A program made the translations under genes and the position numbers. From assembly GCA_947174375.1 (NCBI GenBank), contig CAMWIS010000032.1, forward strand, positions 1-13,559: DNA of 13,559 nt. Reading direction: 5' to 3'. Below, piece by piece: positions 1 through 7,106 of this stretch (positions are counted from its first letter, which is position 1; each line of letters opens with the position of its first letter). The notes beneath the pieces are model-generated. The model saw only the letters and a list, made by a program, of their open reading frames with translations. It did no database searches and was not told the DNA's origin. The DNA is from an uncultured Bacteroidales bacterium (GTDB lineage: Bacteria; Bacteroidota; Bacteroidia; Bacteroidales; P3).

Positions 1-1
1 G

Positions 2-532
2 CGCAAGGCCATGACGTTTGCCGAGCGCAACAGCGGCGCGTTCCGTACCAAGAAGCACGGCGGCGTCCGTTCGCCGGGCATGGCGGCGCTCTGTTCGGCC
101 GTGGTGCCGGGCTTGGGGCAATGCTATAACGCACAGTGGTATAAGCCGCCCGTTATCTATGCCGGCGCCGCCGTCATCGCTTATTTCGCCGATTTCAGCC
201 TGAAAGAGAAAAAGATTTACGAGCGGGAGATAGACAAGCGGTATTATAAGGCGGATGCAAGCGTCTGCAATCCGGAACTGGCCGGGCAGACCTACGATGA
301 ATTGTTGCGTCTGCGGAATTACTACGAACAGAATTTTGAGTTGACGATGATTATAGCCGGCGTGGTGTATTTCTTGAATATCATCGATGCGGTGGTCTAT
401 GCGCATCTGTTCGACTTCAATGTTTCGCCCAATCTGGGCATGCGTCTGGAACCGTATGCCGCCCCCGCGCCGGAGGGCCTCGGCCGTGCGGTGCCTTGGG
501 ACATGGGCTTCAGGCTTTGTATGAAATTTTAG
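2..532 (+). CDS. DUF5683 family membrane protein (5' end outside window)
   Basis: The reading frame is open to the left window edge (Arg-Lys-Ala precede the first visible ATG at 11), so the true start and probably a signal or leader region lie upstream. Counting from that ATG, the protein has the family signature PGLGQxYN at residues 33-40. A hydrophobic segment follows at about 46-63, then a charged Tyr-rich stretch at about 66-110, then a second hydrophobic segment at about 111-134. This is the layout of DUF5683 proteins of Bacteroidota, whose function is not known. In that phylum the gene commonly lies between parA/parB and dapB; here dapB starts 7 bp downstream, which fits and suggests one transcript. 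It is probably an inner-membrane protein. The family call is fairly sure; any role in chromosome segregation would be inference from neighbours alone. Confidence 0.8.
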   Translation, partial: RKAMTFAERNSGAFRTKKHGGVRSPGMAALCSAVVPGLGQCYNAQWYKPPVIYAGAAVIAYFADFSLKEKKIYEREIDKRYYKADASVCNPELAGQTYDELLRLRNYYEQNFELTMIIAGVVYFLNIIDAVVYAHLFDFNVSPNLGMRLEPYAAPAPEGLGRAVPWDMGFRLCMKF

Positions 533-539
533 CGTTGTT

Positions 540-1238
540 ATGGAAAATACGGGGAAGCCGTTGCGTATCGCCTTGCTGGGCTACGGCCGCATGGGGCGGG
601 AAATCGAGAAAGTGGCGTTGGCGCGTGGGCATGAGATCGTTTGCAAGATAGATTCGGAACCGGATTTTGATACGCAGGCCGAGGCCTGGCGGACGGCGGA
701 TATGGCCATTGAGTTTTCGGTGCCGTCGGCGGTCGTGGGGCATATCGAACGGTGTCTGTCGGCGGGCAAACCCGTGGTGGTCGGCACTACGGCCTGGCAA
801 CACGAGGAAGCGCGCTTGCGTGCGCTTTGCACGGCATCGGGCGGCGCGGTGGTCGCGGCCGCCAATTTCAGTGTCGGCGTCAATATTTTCCTGCAGTTGG
901 TCAAGCGGGCGGGCGAGATGTTCCGTCAACAACCGCAATATGCCGGCCACATTACCGAAACCCACCATATCCATAAGTTGGACGCGCCCAGCGGTACGGC
1001 CGTAAGCATGAACGCGGCCCTGGCGCAAGGCGGCTATCCGGCCGCGCCCATCGCATCCGAGCGGCGCGGCGAGGTGGTCGGCATTCACGATTTGGTGTTT
1101 GAGTCGGAGCAGGATAGCATCGAAATACGGCACGAGGCCAAATCGCGGGCGGGTTTCGCGTTGGGCGCCGTCGTCGCGGCCGAGTGGCTCCGCGGCCGCA
1201 GCGGTTGGTACGGCATGGCCGAGGTATTGGGATTCTAA
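540..1238 (+). CDS. dapB: 4-hydroxy-tetrahydrodipicolinate reductase
   Basis: This cytoplasmic enzyme reduces 4-hydroxy-tetrahydrodipicolinate with NAD(P)H to tetrahydrodipicolinate, in the pathway to diaminopimelate and lysine. The 232-residue protein has an N-terminal Rossmann nucleotide-binding loop (GYGRMG, residues 14-19). The catalytic and substrate-binding signature spans 141-154: THHIHKLDAPSGTA, with the His pair at 142-143, Lys146 and the SGTA loop at 151-154. The length is slightly below that of many DapB proteins but complete, with both domains recognisable. The ATG lies 7 bp after the DUF5683 stop, with no clear Shine-Dalgarno sequence, as is usual in Bacteroidota. In many Bacteroidales dapB is followed by signal peptidase genes (lepB); here an exported GH3-hydrolase fusion follows instead. 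Diaminopimelate is a peptidoglycan building block, so a cell-wall theme links the two genes. Confidence 0.96.
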   Translation: MENTGKPLRIALLGYGRMGREIEKVALARGHEIVCKIDSEPDFDTQAEAWRTADMAIEFSVPSAVVGHIERCLSAGKPVVVGTTAWQHEEARLRALCTASGGAVVAAANFSVGVNIFLQLVKRAGEMFRQQPQYAGHITETHHIHKLDAPSGTAVSMNAALAQGGYPAAPIASERRGEVVGIHDLVFESEQDSIEIRHEAKSRAGFALGAVVAAEWLRGRSGWYGMAEVLGF

Positions 1239-1261
1239 AAGCGGGCAAAAGAAAAGATATG

Positions 1262-1267
1262 AGGAGG
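1262..1267 (+). promoter_or_regulatory. Shine-Dalgarno sequence AGGAGG
   Basis: A full AGGAGG lies 6 bp before the ATG at 1274. This decides the start of the GH3-hydrolase fusion in favour of 1274 over the in-frame ATG at 1259, which sits upstream of this motif. Such a strong motif is unusual in Bacteroidota, where most genes lack one and the ribosomal anti-Shine-Dalgarno sequence is reported to be sequestered. The match could therefore be coincidental. Confidence 0.5.
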
Positions 1268-1273
1268 TTCAGG

Positions 1274-4200
1274 ATGAAGTCGCGGTTGAAGCGGAACGGT
1301 GTTTGGGCAGGTTTGATGTTGGTCTTTGGGATGGCCGTCGGGCAGGCGTCGCCGCAGCCGCTTTTCGATGCCGACAGCCTGTTGGCGCAGATGACGCTGG
1401 AGGAGAAAATCGCCCAGATGATGGTGGTGCGTTGCGGCAGTGGCTACGACCCCGCCACGGTGCAGGATATGCAGGTCAAGATAGGCCGTTACGGTTACGG
1501 CGGGCTCTGTTTTTTCAAGGGCAACGCGTGGGATGTATATCGCGCCGTCCGCGCCTATCAGACCATCGCCAAGATACCGCTTTGGATCAGCATAGACGGC
1601 GAATGGGGGCCGGCCATGCGGCTGACGGACGTGGAACCCTTCCCGATGCAGCAGACGCTGGGCGCGATACAGGATACGGCTTGGATCGGCCGGATGGGGG
1701 AAGCCGTCGGCTGGCAGTGCCGTGAACTGGGCATTTCGTGGAACTTCATCCCGGTGTTGGACGTCAATTCCAATCCGCTCAACCCCGTCATCAATATGCG
1801 TTCGTTCGGCGAAGACCCGCGCTGGGTGGCCGGACACGGCGCGGCCTATGCGCGCGGGATGCGGTCGCAAGGGGTTGTCGGCTCGCTCAAGCATTTCCCG
1901 GGCCACGGCGATACCGAAAAGGATTCCCATTATACGTTGCCGGAAATCAAGCACGATGCGGCTTATATCGACAGCGTGGATCTGTTGCCGTTCCGCGCGC
2001 TGATGGCCGACGGCGCCGAGGCGGTCATGGTCGGGCATCTGCGCGTGCCGGCCATCGACGCCAAAGGGCCGGCCTCCCTGTCCAAAATATGGATTAAGGA
2101 TTACCTGCGCCGCCGCATGGGCTTCCGCGGGCTGACCGTGACCGACGGTCTGGAGATGAAAGGCGTGGCCGATGGCGTCAAGTGGGGCAGCGGCGAGGTG
2201 GAAGTGCGGGCCGTGGAGGCCGGCGAGGACGTGTTGCTGTTGCCGGCTGCGCCGGAGGCCGCCATCAAGGCCATTTCGCGGGCGGTGCGCAACGGGCGCG
2301 TGCCGGTGGCGACGATTGACTCGGCGGTGCGCCGTATCTTGCGGCTCAAGGCGGAGACGTTGGGCGCGTTTGCGTTGCGCTCGGCGGATACGGATGCCTT
2401 CCGTCCCATGGCCTACGGCGATTCGGCGGCCTTGTTGCAGGCCTTGAACAACCCGCAGGTCAAGGCCTTGCAGAACGAACTCTATGCCAGGGCCCTGACG
2501 GTGGTGGCGGATTCCAATGCCCTGTTGCCGCTGCAATCCGTCCGCTATCCGGCCAAACTCTGTCTCCATATCGGCGATTATGCCGATGGTGCGGAGACGC
2601 GTCAGGCCACCGGCGCGTTGGCGTCGGACGATTTCGGCCGCATGCTGGAACGCTACGCCGACTTCGACCATTACTATATCGACCGCCAGACGCCGGCCGA
2701 CAGTCTGCAGGCCTTGTTGGAAACCTGGCGCCGCTACGATTTGGCGATTATCGACCTGGGCGGGACGAGCCCCTATCTGAACCGCCGTTACGGCATTACG
2801 GACGCCACGCTGCAACTCCTGCGGCGGTTTCAGGATCTGCCGGGCGAAACGGTGCTGGCTTCGTTCGCGCCGCCCTATGCGTTGGCGCTGTTCGATTCGC
2901 TGACGTTCTCGGCCGTGGTCTGCGGCTATCAGGACGTGCCGGCCGCGCGTACCGCCATGGCGCAGCTGCTCTTCGGCGGCATCGCGGCGCAGGGCCGTCT
3001 GCCGGTGCGGGTCGGCACGCGCTACCCGTTGGGGACGGGGCTGAGCACCGAAGTCACGTCGCTTTCCTACGGCTTGCCGGAACAGGTCGGCTTCCACAGC
3101 GCGGATTTCAACGTCATCGATTCGTTGGTGCGCCACGGCATCGACACGGCGGCCTATCCGGGCTGCCAGGTGTTGGTGGCCTATAAGGGTAAGGTTATCT
3201 ACGACAAGAATTTCGGGCATTTCACCTACGAGCGCAAACAGCAGGTGGGCGACGACGACCTCTACGACCTTGCGTCGCTGACCAAGGTGTTGGCCACGAC
3301 GATGGCCTATATGCAGCTTTACGACCGCGGTTTCTACCGTTTGGACCAGGCGGTTTCGCGCGCCGTGCCGCGCCTGCTAAGGACCGACAAGCGGAACATC
3401 ACGTTCCGGCGGCTGTTGGCGCATGAGTCGGGTTTGAAGCCGAGTCTGCTGACGTCCCAGCCCGACAGTTATCCCAAGCGGGACTATCTGAGCGGGGAAC
3501 GGAATGAAGAATATATATGGCCCGTGGCCGACAGCCTCTACCTGCACCGGCGCGCACGGCGCGAGTTGCGCGAGGAGATGGATGCGATGCCGTTGGGGCG
3601 GCCCACTTACCAATACAGCGATTTAGGCTTTCAGTATCTCTACGAGGCGTTCCGCTTTCTGACGGACGAAGATTTGGAAAACTATGTGCAACGGCATATC
3701 TACGATAGTTTGGGCTTGCGGCGGCTGACCTACCGGCCTTTGGAGAAATTCCCGCTGGCGCGTTTGGTGCCGACCGAGAACGATACGGCCTGGCGGCACC
3801 AAACCATCCGCGGCTATGTACACGACCCGATGGTGGCCTTGTTCGGCGGGGCGGGCGGATCGGCCGGGCTGTTCGGAACGGCGCACGATGTGGCCGTTTT
3901 GGCGCAGATGCTGTTGTGGAACGGCCGGTATGGCGGGTACCGCTATATCGACAGCGCGACGGTGGCCCTGTTCAGCAGTTCGGACTTTTCTTCGGCCAAG
4001 AACCGGCGCGGCGGCGGCTTCGACAAGCGGCCTTTGGAGCCGGACGCGCCTTCGCCCTGCGCGTTGTCGGCCTCGGCGGCGAGTTACGGACACAGCGGTT
4101 TTACGGGCACGTATTTTTGGGTTGACCCGGAAAAGGAAATCGTCTATGTGTTCCTGTCCAACCGCGTGCATCCTTATCCCACGCCCAATCTGTTGCTGAG

Positions 4201-4333
4201 GTTGAGCATACGGACCGATATACAGGATTATATCTACGGCTTGTGGCTACGCGAAAACGCACCCGCCGATGTTGTCGGCGACGGCGCCGGTGACGCTGTG
4301 CAGGCAGTTGACCCGGTTTTGCAGGCGGAGTAG
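1274..4333 (+). CDS. Exported GH3 beta-N-acetylglucosaminidase (NagZ-like) fused to a serine beta-lactamase-like hydrolase
   Basis: This is a 1019-residue fusion. Residues 1-25 form a signal peptide (KSRLKR, hydrophobic core, GQA before the cleavage site). Residues about 28-370 are a GH3 N-terminal domain with the NagZ signature KHFPGHG at 206-212, the Asp217-Ser218-His219 triplet that provides the Asp/His acid-base dyad, and the nucleophile Asp291 in TDGLEM. Residues about 380-600 resemble a GH3 C-terminal domain. Residues about 605-990 are a class C beta-lactamase/DD-peptidase fold with Ser668-Leu-Thr-Lys671, Tyr781-Ser-Asp and His940-Ser-Gly (the KTG-equivalent box). By family knowledge, the first half removes GlcNAc from muropeptides, and the second could be a peptidase, amidase or esterase; its substrate is unknown. 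Similar two-domain proteins occur in Bacteroidota. Starts at 1259 or 1274 are possible; the Shine-Dalgarno motif favours 1274. The gene follows dapB by 35 bp. Its last 28 codons overlap anmK on the other strand. Confidence 0.9.
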   Translation: MKSRLKRNGVWAGLMLVFGMAVGQASPQPLFDADSLLAQMTLEEKIAQMMVVRCGSGYDPATVQDMQVKIGRYGYGGLCFFKGNAWDVYRAVRAYQTIAKIPLWISIDGEWGPAMRLTDVEPFPMQQTLGAIQDTAWIGRMGEAVGWQCRELGISWNFIPVLDVNSNPLNPVINMRSFGEDPRWVAGHGAAYARGMRSQGVVGSLKHFPGHGDTEKDSHYTLPEIKHDAAYIDSVDLLPFRALMADGAEAVMVGHLRVPAIDAKGPASLSKIWIKDYLRRRMGFRGLTVTDGLEMKGVADGVKWGSGEVEVRAVEAGEDVLLLPAAPEAAIKAISRAVRNGRVPVATIDSAVRRILRLKAETLGAFALRSADTDAFRPMAYGDSAALLQALNNPQVKALQNELYARALTVVADSNALLPLQSVRYPAKLCLHIGDYADGAETRQATGALASDDFGRMLERYADFDHYYIDRQTPADSLQALLETWRRYDLAIIDLGGTSPYLNRRYGITDATLQLLRRFQDLPGETVLASFAPPYALALFDSLTFSAVVCGYQDVPAARTAMAQLLFGGIAAQGRLPVRVGTRYPLGTGLSTEVTSLSYGLPEQVGFHSADFNVIDSLVRHGIDTAAYPGCQVLVAYKGKVIYDKNFGHFTYERKQQVGDDDLYDLASLTKVLATTMAYMQLYDRGFYRLDQAVSRAVPRLLRTDKRNITFRRLLAHESGLKPSLLTSQPDSYPKRDYLSGERNEEYIWPVADSLYLHRRARRELREEMDAMPLGRPTYQYSDLGFQYLYEAFRFLTDEDLENYVQRHIYDSLGLRRLTYRPLEKFPLARLVPTENDTAWRHQTIRGYVHDPMVALFGGAGGSAGLFGTAHDVAVLAQMLLWNGRYGGYRYIDSATVALFSSSDFSSAKNRRGGGFDKRPLEPDAPSPCALSASAASYGHSGFTGTYFWVDPEKEIVYVFLSNRVHPYPTPNLLLRLSIRTDIQDYIYGLWLRENAPADVVGDGAGDAVQAVDPVLQAE

Positions 4334-5314
4334 GCCGAGGAACGCGAAAATCAACGCCTCCTTGTAATCGATGAGTTGCGGCTGGTCGGCCTCGCAGACG
4401 AGTTGCGGGCAGGCCGCGCGGATGCGTTCCACGAGAAAGCGGTTGAACGCGCCGCCGCCCGTAATGAGCATACGGCCTTCCTGGCGGCAGACCTGTCCGA
4501 TTTGCGATGCGATATGTTCCACGAACGTGCGGAGCAGGTCGGCTTCGGAAAACCCTTGTTCTATATAATTAAGGTAGAGCGGCTGTTGAACGCGCTCGAA
4601 CCATTCCCGTCCCAACGATTTAGGCGGCGCTTGCCGATAGAAATCCAGCGCGTCGAGTTCGGCGCGGAGGGCGGCGATGTGTCGGCCGGCGGCGGCCTGT
4701 TCGCCGTTGCGGTCGAACGGCAGGCCGATGCGTTGCGCCAAACGGTTCAGCACCATGTTGCAGGTCGTGATGTCGAACGCGATGCGGCGGCCGTTTTCCT
4801 CATACGAGATATTGGCGATGCCGCCCAAATTGAGGCAATAGGTGTAGTTTCCGAACAGCAGCCGGTCGCCGATGGGGACCAAGGGTGCGCCCTCGCCGCC
4901 CAAAGCCACGTCCTTGTCGCGGAACTTGCAGATGACGGGCAAGCCGCAGGCCGCCGCCACGGCCGCCCCGCTGCCGATTTGCAGCGTCAGCCCCTTGTGC
5001 GGTTCGTGAAAGACCGTATGTCCGTGTATGGCCACGGCCTGCGCCTTCAAGCCGTGCGTCTGTATGAAATCGCGGATGCGTTCGCCTGCATAGCGGCCAT
5101 ATTCCACATCCAACAAACTCAGTTCCAATCCGGAAAGTTGGTGCGCGTTCGCCAGCCGTTCGCGCCAAAGGTCGGGATAAGGTTGGCTATCGGCCGCCTC
5201 GATATGGAATTTCAGGCCGTCGGCCGTTTCAAACACAACGGAAACCAAGTCCAGGCCGTCTAACGAACTGCCGGACATCATGCCGATGATACGGTAAGGG
5301 AAAGAGAGGGTCAT
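4247..5314 (-). CDS. anmK: Anhydro-N-acetylmuramic acid kinase
   Basis: This cytoplasmic sugar kinase opens and phosphorylates 1,6-anhydro-MurNAc to MurNAc-6-phosphate during peptidoglycan recycling. The 355-residue protein has the N-terminal phosphate-binding loop GMMSGSSLDGLD at 11-22, HGHT at 97-100, GGEGAPLVP at 139-147, LNLGGIANIS at 161-170 and the conserved Asp181 in AFD, the likely catalytic base. The C-terminal NCLHSVTGA region is also typical. GGEGAPL carries Glu where I recall Gln in better-known members, a small oddity. The start codon overlaps the tsaB stop by 4 bp (ATGA), so the two genes are translationally coupled in one operon. The 3' end overlaps that of the convergent NagZ-like fusion gene, whose product would act earlier in the same recycling route. 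The call is firm. Confidence 0.96.
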   Translation of the reverse strand: MTLSFPYRIIGMMSGSSLDGLDLVSVVFETADGLKFHIEAADSQPYPDLWRERLANAHQLSGLELSLLDVEYGRYAGERIRDFIQTHGLKAQAVAIHGHTVFHEPHKGLTLQIGSGAAVAAACGLPVICKFRDKDVALGGEGAPLVPIGDRLLFGNYTYCLNLGGIANISYEENGRRIAFDITTCNMVLNRLAQRIGLPFDRNGEQAAAGRHIAALRAELDALDFYRQAPPKSLGREWFERVQQPLYLNYIEQGFSEADLLRTFVEHIASQIGQVCRQEGRMLITGGGAFNRFLVERIRAACPQLVCEADQPQLIDYKEALIFAFLGLLRLQNRVNCLHSVTGAVADNIGGCVFA

Positions 5315-6024
5315 AAGCCTTTGACGTGCGGTTTGCCGGCCACGAAGTCCTTGAGATAGAACGGTACGAAATAAGCCGTGTCTTCAAACAGCCCTTCCGT
5401 ATAGGCGCGCGTGGCGGGAACGGCCATGTAGCGGGCGTTCGGTTCCCAACCGGGCAGGAACAGCATATCGGGCCGTTGTCCCAATACCGCGCGGCATTTT
5501 TCGGCGCCGTTGCCTAAGAAGTAGAGCTTCTGTCCCGGCGAAACGAGATATTCCGCATAGGATTCGGGCGTCACGATGTCGGCCTGCACGTCACGCACGA
5601 TGTCGCCCGTGCCCGTATAGAGGCCGGCATAGACTTCCATGCGGCCGGCGTCGGTCATGGGGCAGAACAGGGCCTTCGCCACCGTGTCCGCGTCAAAACT
5701 GCGGGCGGCCTCCATGGCCAGGGCCTGCAACGGGCTCACGGCAATCAACGGTTTGTCCAACGCATAGCACAGCCCTTTGGCCGAGGAAACGCCGATGCGC
5801 AGGCCGGTGTAGGAGCCGGGCCCCTTGCTGACGGCAACGGCATCCAGGCCGGCCGGCCGCAGACCGCTGTCCCGCATCACTTCGTCCACGAACGTGAGCA
5901 AGAGGGCGGCATGGTCGCGCGTGGCCGCCTTTTCACGGGCGGCCGCTACTTTTCCATTGCGGCACAAAGCTACGGAAAGCGTGTCGGTGGAGCTTTCCAG
6001 CAGCAGGATCGTCGGGCTTGTCAT
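5311..6024 (-). CDS. tsaB: tRNA threonylcarbamoyladenosine biosynthesis protein TsaB
   Basis: TsaB is the ASKHA-fold, non-catalytic partner of TsaD in the complex that makes t6A37 on ANN-decoding tRNAs. The 237-residue protein begins TILLLESSTDTLSVAL, the family's first ATPase-like beta hairpin, and has the hallmark KGPGSYTGLRIG at 67-78 and DAGRMEVYAGLY at about 125-136 (many homologues have DARR here). I chose the ATG at 6024; a TTG two codons upstream (6030) is also in frame but less likely. The last 4 bp overlap the anmK start, giving a tsaB-anmK operon. Upstream there is a possible -7 element at 6049-6056. The pairing with anmK has no obvious functional logic. The length is typical for TsaB, without the C-terminal acetyltransferase or TsaD fusions seen elsewhere. 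Confidence 0.94.
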   Translation of the reverse strand: MTSPTILLLESSTDTLSVALCRNGKVAAAREKAATRDHAALLLTFVDEVMRDSGLRPAGLDAVAVSKGPGSYTGLRIGVSSAKGLCYALDKPLIAVSPLQALAMEAARSFDADTVAKALFCPMTDAGRMEVYAGLYTGTGDIVRDVQADIVTPESYAEYLVSPGQKLYFLGNGAEKCRAVLGQRPDMLFLPGWEPNARYMAVPATRAYTEGLFEDTAYFVPFYLKDFVAGKPHVKGL

Positions 6025-6048
6025 GACCAACTATAATTTGAGAGGATG

Positions 6049-6056
6049 CAAAATTA
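6049..6056 (-). promoter_or_regulatory. Possible -7 promoter element of tsaB-anmK
   Basis: On the minus strand this reads TAATTTTG, a full match to the Bacteroidota -7 consensus TAnnTTTG, about 25 bp before the tsaB ATG. No TTG or TTTG sits 19-20 bp upstream, so only half of the promoter is recognisable. Confidence 0.35.
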
Positions 6057-6111
6057 GCGTTTACCGTCTTAGGGATTTTGCCGTTTTTTAAATTTTATCG
6101 ACAAACGGCTG

Positions 6112-6141
6112 TTGGGAATCATAGAAAACTCTGTATATTTG
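6112..6141 (+). promoter_or_regulatory. Bacteroidota-type promoter of the GIN-domain lipoprotein gene
   Basis: TTG (6112-6114), a 19-bp spacer and TATATTTG (6134-6141) match the -33/-7 pattern of the Bacteroidota primary sigma factor. Transcription would start near 6147, giving a leader of about 50 nt. That leader contains a weak hairpin (GGGTTCG at 6147-6153 with CGAAACCC at 6164-6171, one bulge). Confidence 0.65.
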
Positions 6142-6200
6142 TAATGGGGTTCGGCGGAGGTGTCGAAACCCGTAAAAATGTGAAAAACGGATAAATAAGT

Positions 6201-7019
6201 ATGGAAAGATTACGGATTCTGAACCTGTCGCTGGTGGCGGCGGTTCTGTGTTGCGGTATGTCGGCCTGTCAACAGCGCAACGGGGACGGGGAGAGCGTCA
6301 ACCGGGGTACCGGGGTTGCGGTTGAACAGACGTACGACGTGAAGGACTTTGACGTGCTTCAATTGTCCTCTTATATGTATGTGACGTTGCATCATGGCGA
6401 TGCGCCCGCTTTGACCATCAAGGCCGACGAGGCGGTTTTCCCGATGCTGGGCGTGTCGAGCCGTCGCGGCCGTCTGTGGATAGGCATAGACGATGAGGAA
6501 AGCTATGACCAGTTGCAGAACCGGAATATGCGTATCGATGTCGATATCACGTACACGAACCTGAGTGAACTCATGTGTACCGGCGCCGTCTTGTTGACGC
6601 TTGCGGATACGTTGCGGAGCCCGAACCTTGAAATCGGCCTGTACGGTGCGTCCGTCCTCAACGGCGCGGTGGCGGTCGAGAACAATTTGCAGGTGACGGT
6701 CATCGGCGCGTCGTCGTTGCAGTTGGCCTATCTGGAAGCGAACCATGTGGAATCGGAGGTAACGGGCGCTTCGTCGGTGGAACTGACCGGCCAGGCCCGG
6801 TGGGCGGAATTGGCGTTCGTGGGTTCTTCCGTCTTCAAGGGCGAGGCCTGGGAAGTGGATTCGTTGACGGTTTCGGTGCGCGGTGCCAGCACGGCCACGG
6901 TCAACGCCCGTCATGGGCTGTGGGCGGAAGCGCGCGGCGCCAGCAAGATTTTCTATCTCGGCGAGCCGGATACGTTGGAAATGATGACGACGGGCGCTTC
7001 GCGCATCCAGCAGCGGTAA
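6201..7019 (+). CDS. DUF2807 (GIN domain) putative beta-helix lipoprotein
   Basis: The 272-residue protein opens with a lipoprotein signal: positive start, hydrophobic core at 6-18, then Met20-Ser-Ala-Cys23 as lipobox, so the mature protein should be lipid-anchored at Cys23. From about residue 45 it matches the GIN/DUF2807 family (putative auto-transporter adhesin head domain), which folds as a right-handed beta-helix. A recurrent Gly-Ala-Ser turn appears at Gly128, 149, 169, 189, 208, 228, 246 and 265, about every 20 residues, consistent with helix rungs. The family is widespread in Bacteroidota; its function is not established, and the adhesin name rests on fold resemblance. The gene stands alone with its own promoter, divergent from tsaB, and has no clear terminator before the rpmG promoter. 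Cell-surface or periplasmic location cannot be decided from sequence. Confidence 0.88.
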   Translation: MERLRILNLSLVAAVLCCGMSACQQRNGDGESVNRGTGVAVEQTYDVKDFDVLQLSSYMYVTLHHGDAPALTIKADEAVFPMLGVSSRRGRLWIGIDDEESYDQLQNRNMRIDVDITYTNLSELMCTGAVLLTLADTLRSPNLEIGLYGASVLNGAVAVENNLQVTVIGASSLQLAYLEANHVESEVTGASSVELTGQARWAELAFVGSSVFKGEAWEVDSLTVSVRGASTATVNARHGLWAEARGASKIFYLGEPDTLEMMTTGASRIQQR

Positions 7020-7047
7020 GCGCTTGGAAAAATAAATGGGGGAGGCA

Positions 7048-7079
7048 TTTGCAATTTTCCTGAAAATTGTCTACTTTTG
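7048..7079 (+). promoter_or_regulatory. Promoter of the rpmG-DUF4295 operon
   Basis: TTTG (7048-7051), a 20-bp spacer and TACTTTTG (7072-7079) give a near-consensus Bacteroidota promoter. Transcription should begin about 6 nt further on, leaving a leader of about 20 nt before the rpmG ATG at 7107. The spacer is almost wholly an 18-bp palindrome, listed separately. Confidence 0.75.
7052..7069. repeat. 18-bp palindrome between the -33 and -7 elements of the rpmG promoter
   Basis: CAATTTTC, then CT, then GAAAATTG: two perfect 8-bp arms with a 2-bp centre. It starts one base after the -33 TTTG and ends two bases before the -7 element. The position suggests an operator for a dimeric regulator, but no regulator gene is nearby. 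It is AT-rich, so chance is possible. Confidence 0.6.
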
Positions 7080-7106
7080 CGCTTCCAAAATTGAAAGGTC
7101 AGAATT

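Noticed and set aside
1184..1273. Start of the fusion gene at 1184, inside dapB
   Set aside because: It would put about 30 basic residues before the signal peptide; starts at 1259 or 1274 restore a normal export signal.
1235..3220. A 661-codon open frame on the minus strand opposite the GH3-hydrolase fusion
   Set aside because: It is Arg/His/Gln-rich with no domain signature. The plus strand carries clear catalytic motifs across the same region, so this is a shadow of high-GC coding sequence.
4376..5263. A 295-codon plus-strand frame opposite anmK
   Set aside because: The composition is that of an antisense shadow and anmK motifs cover the region on the other strand.
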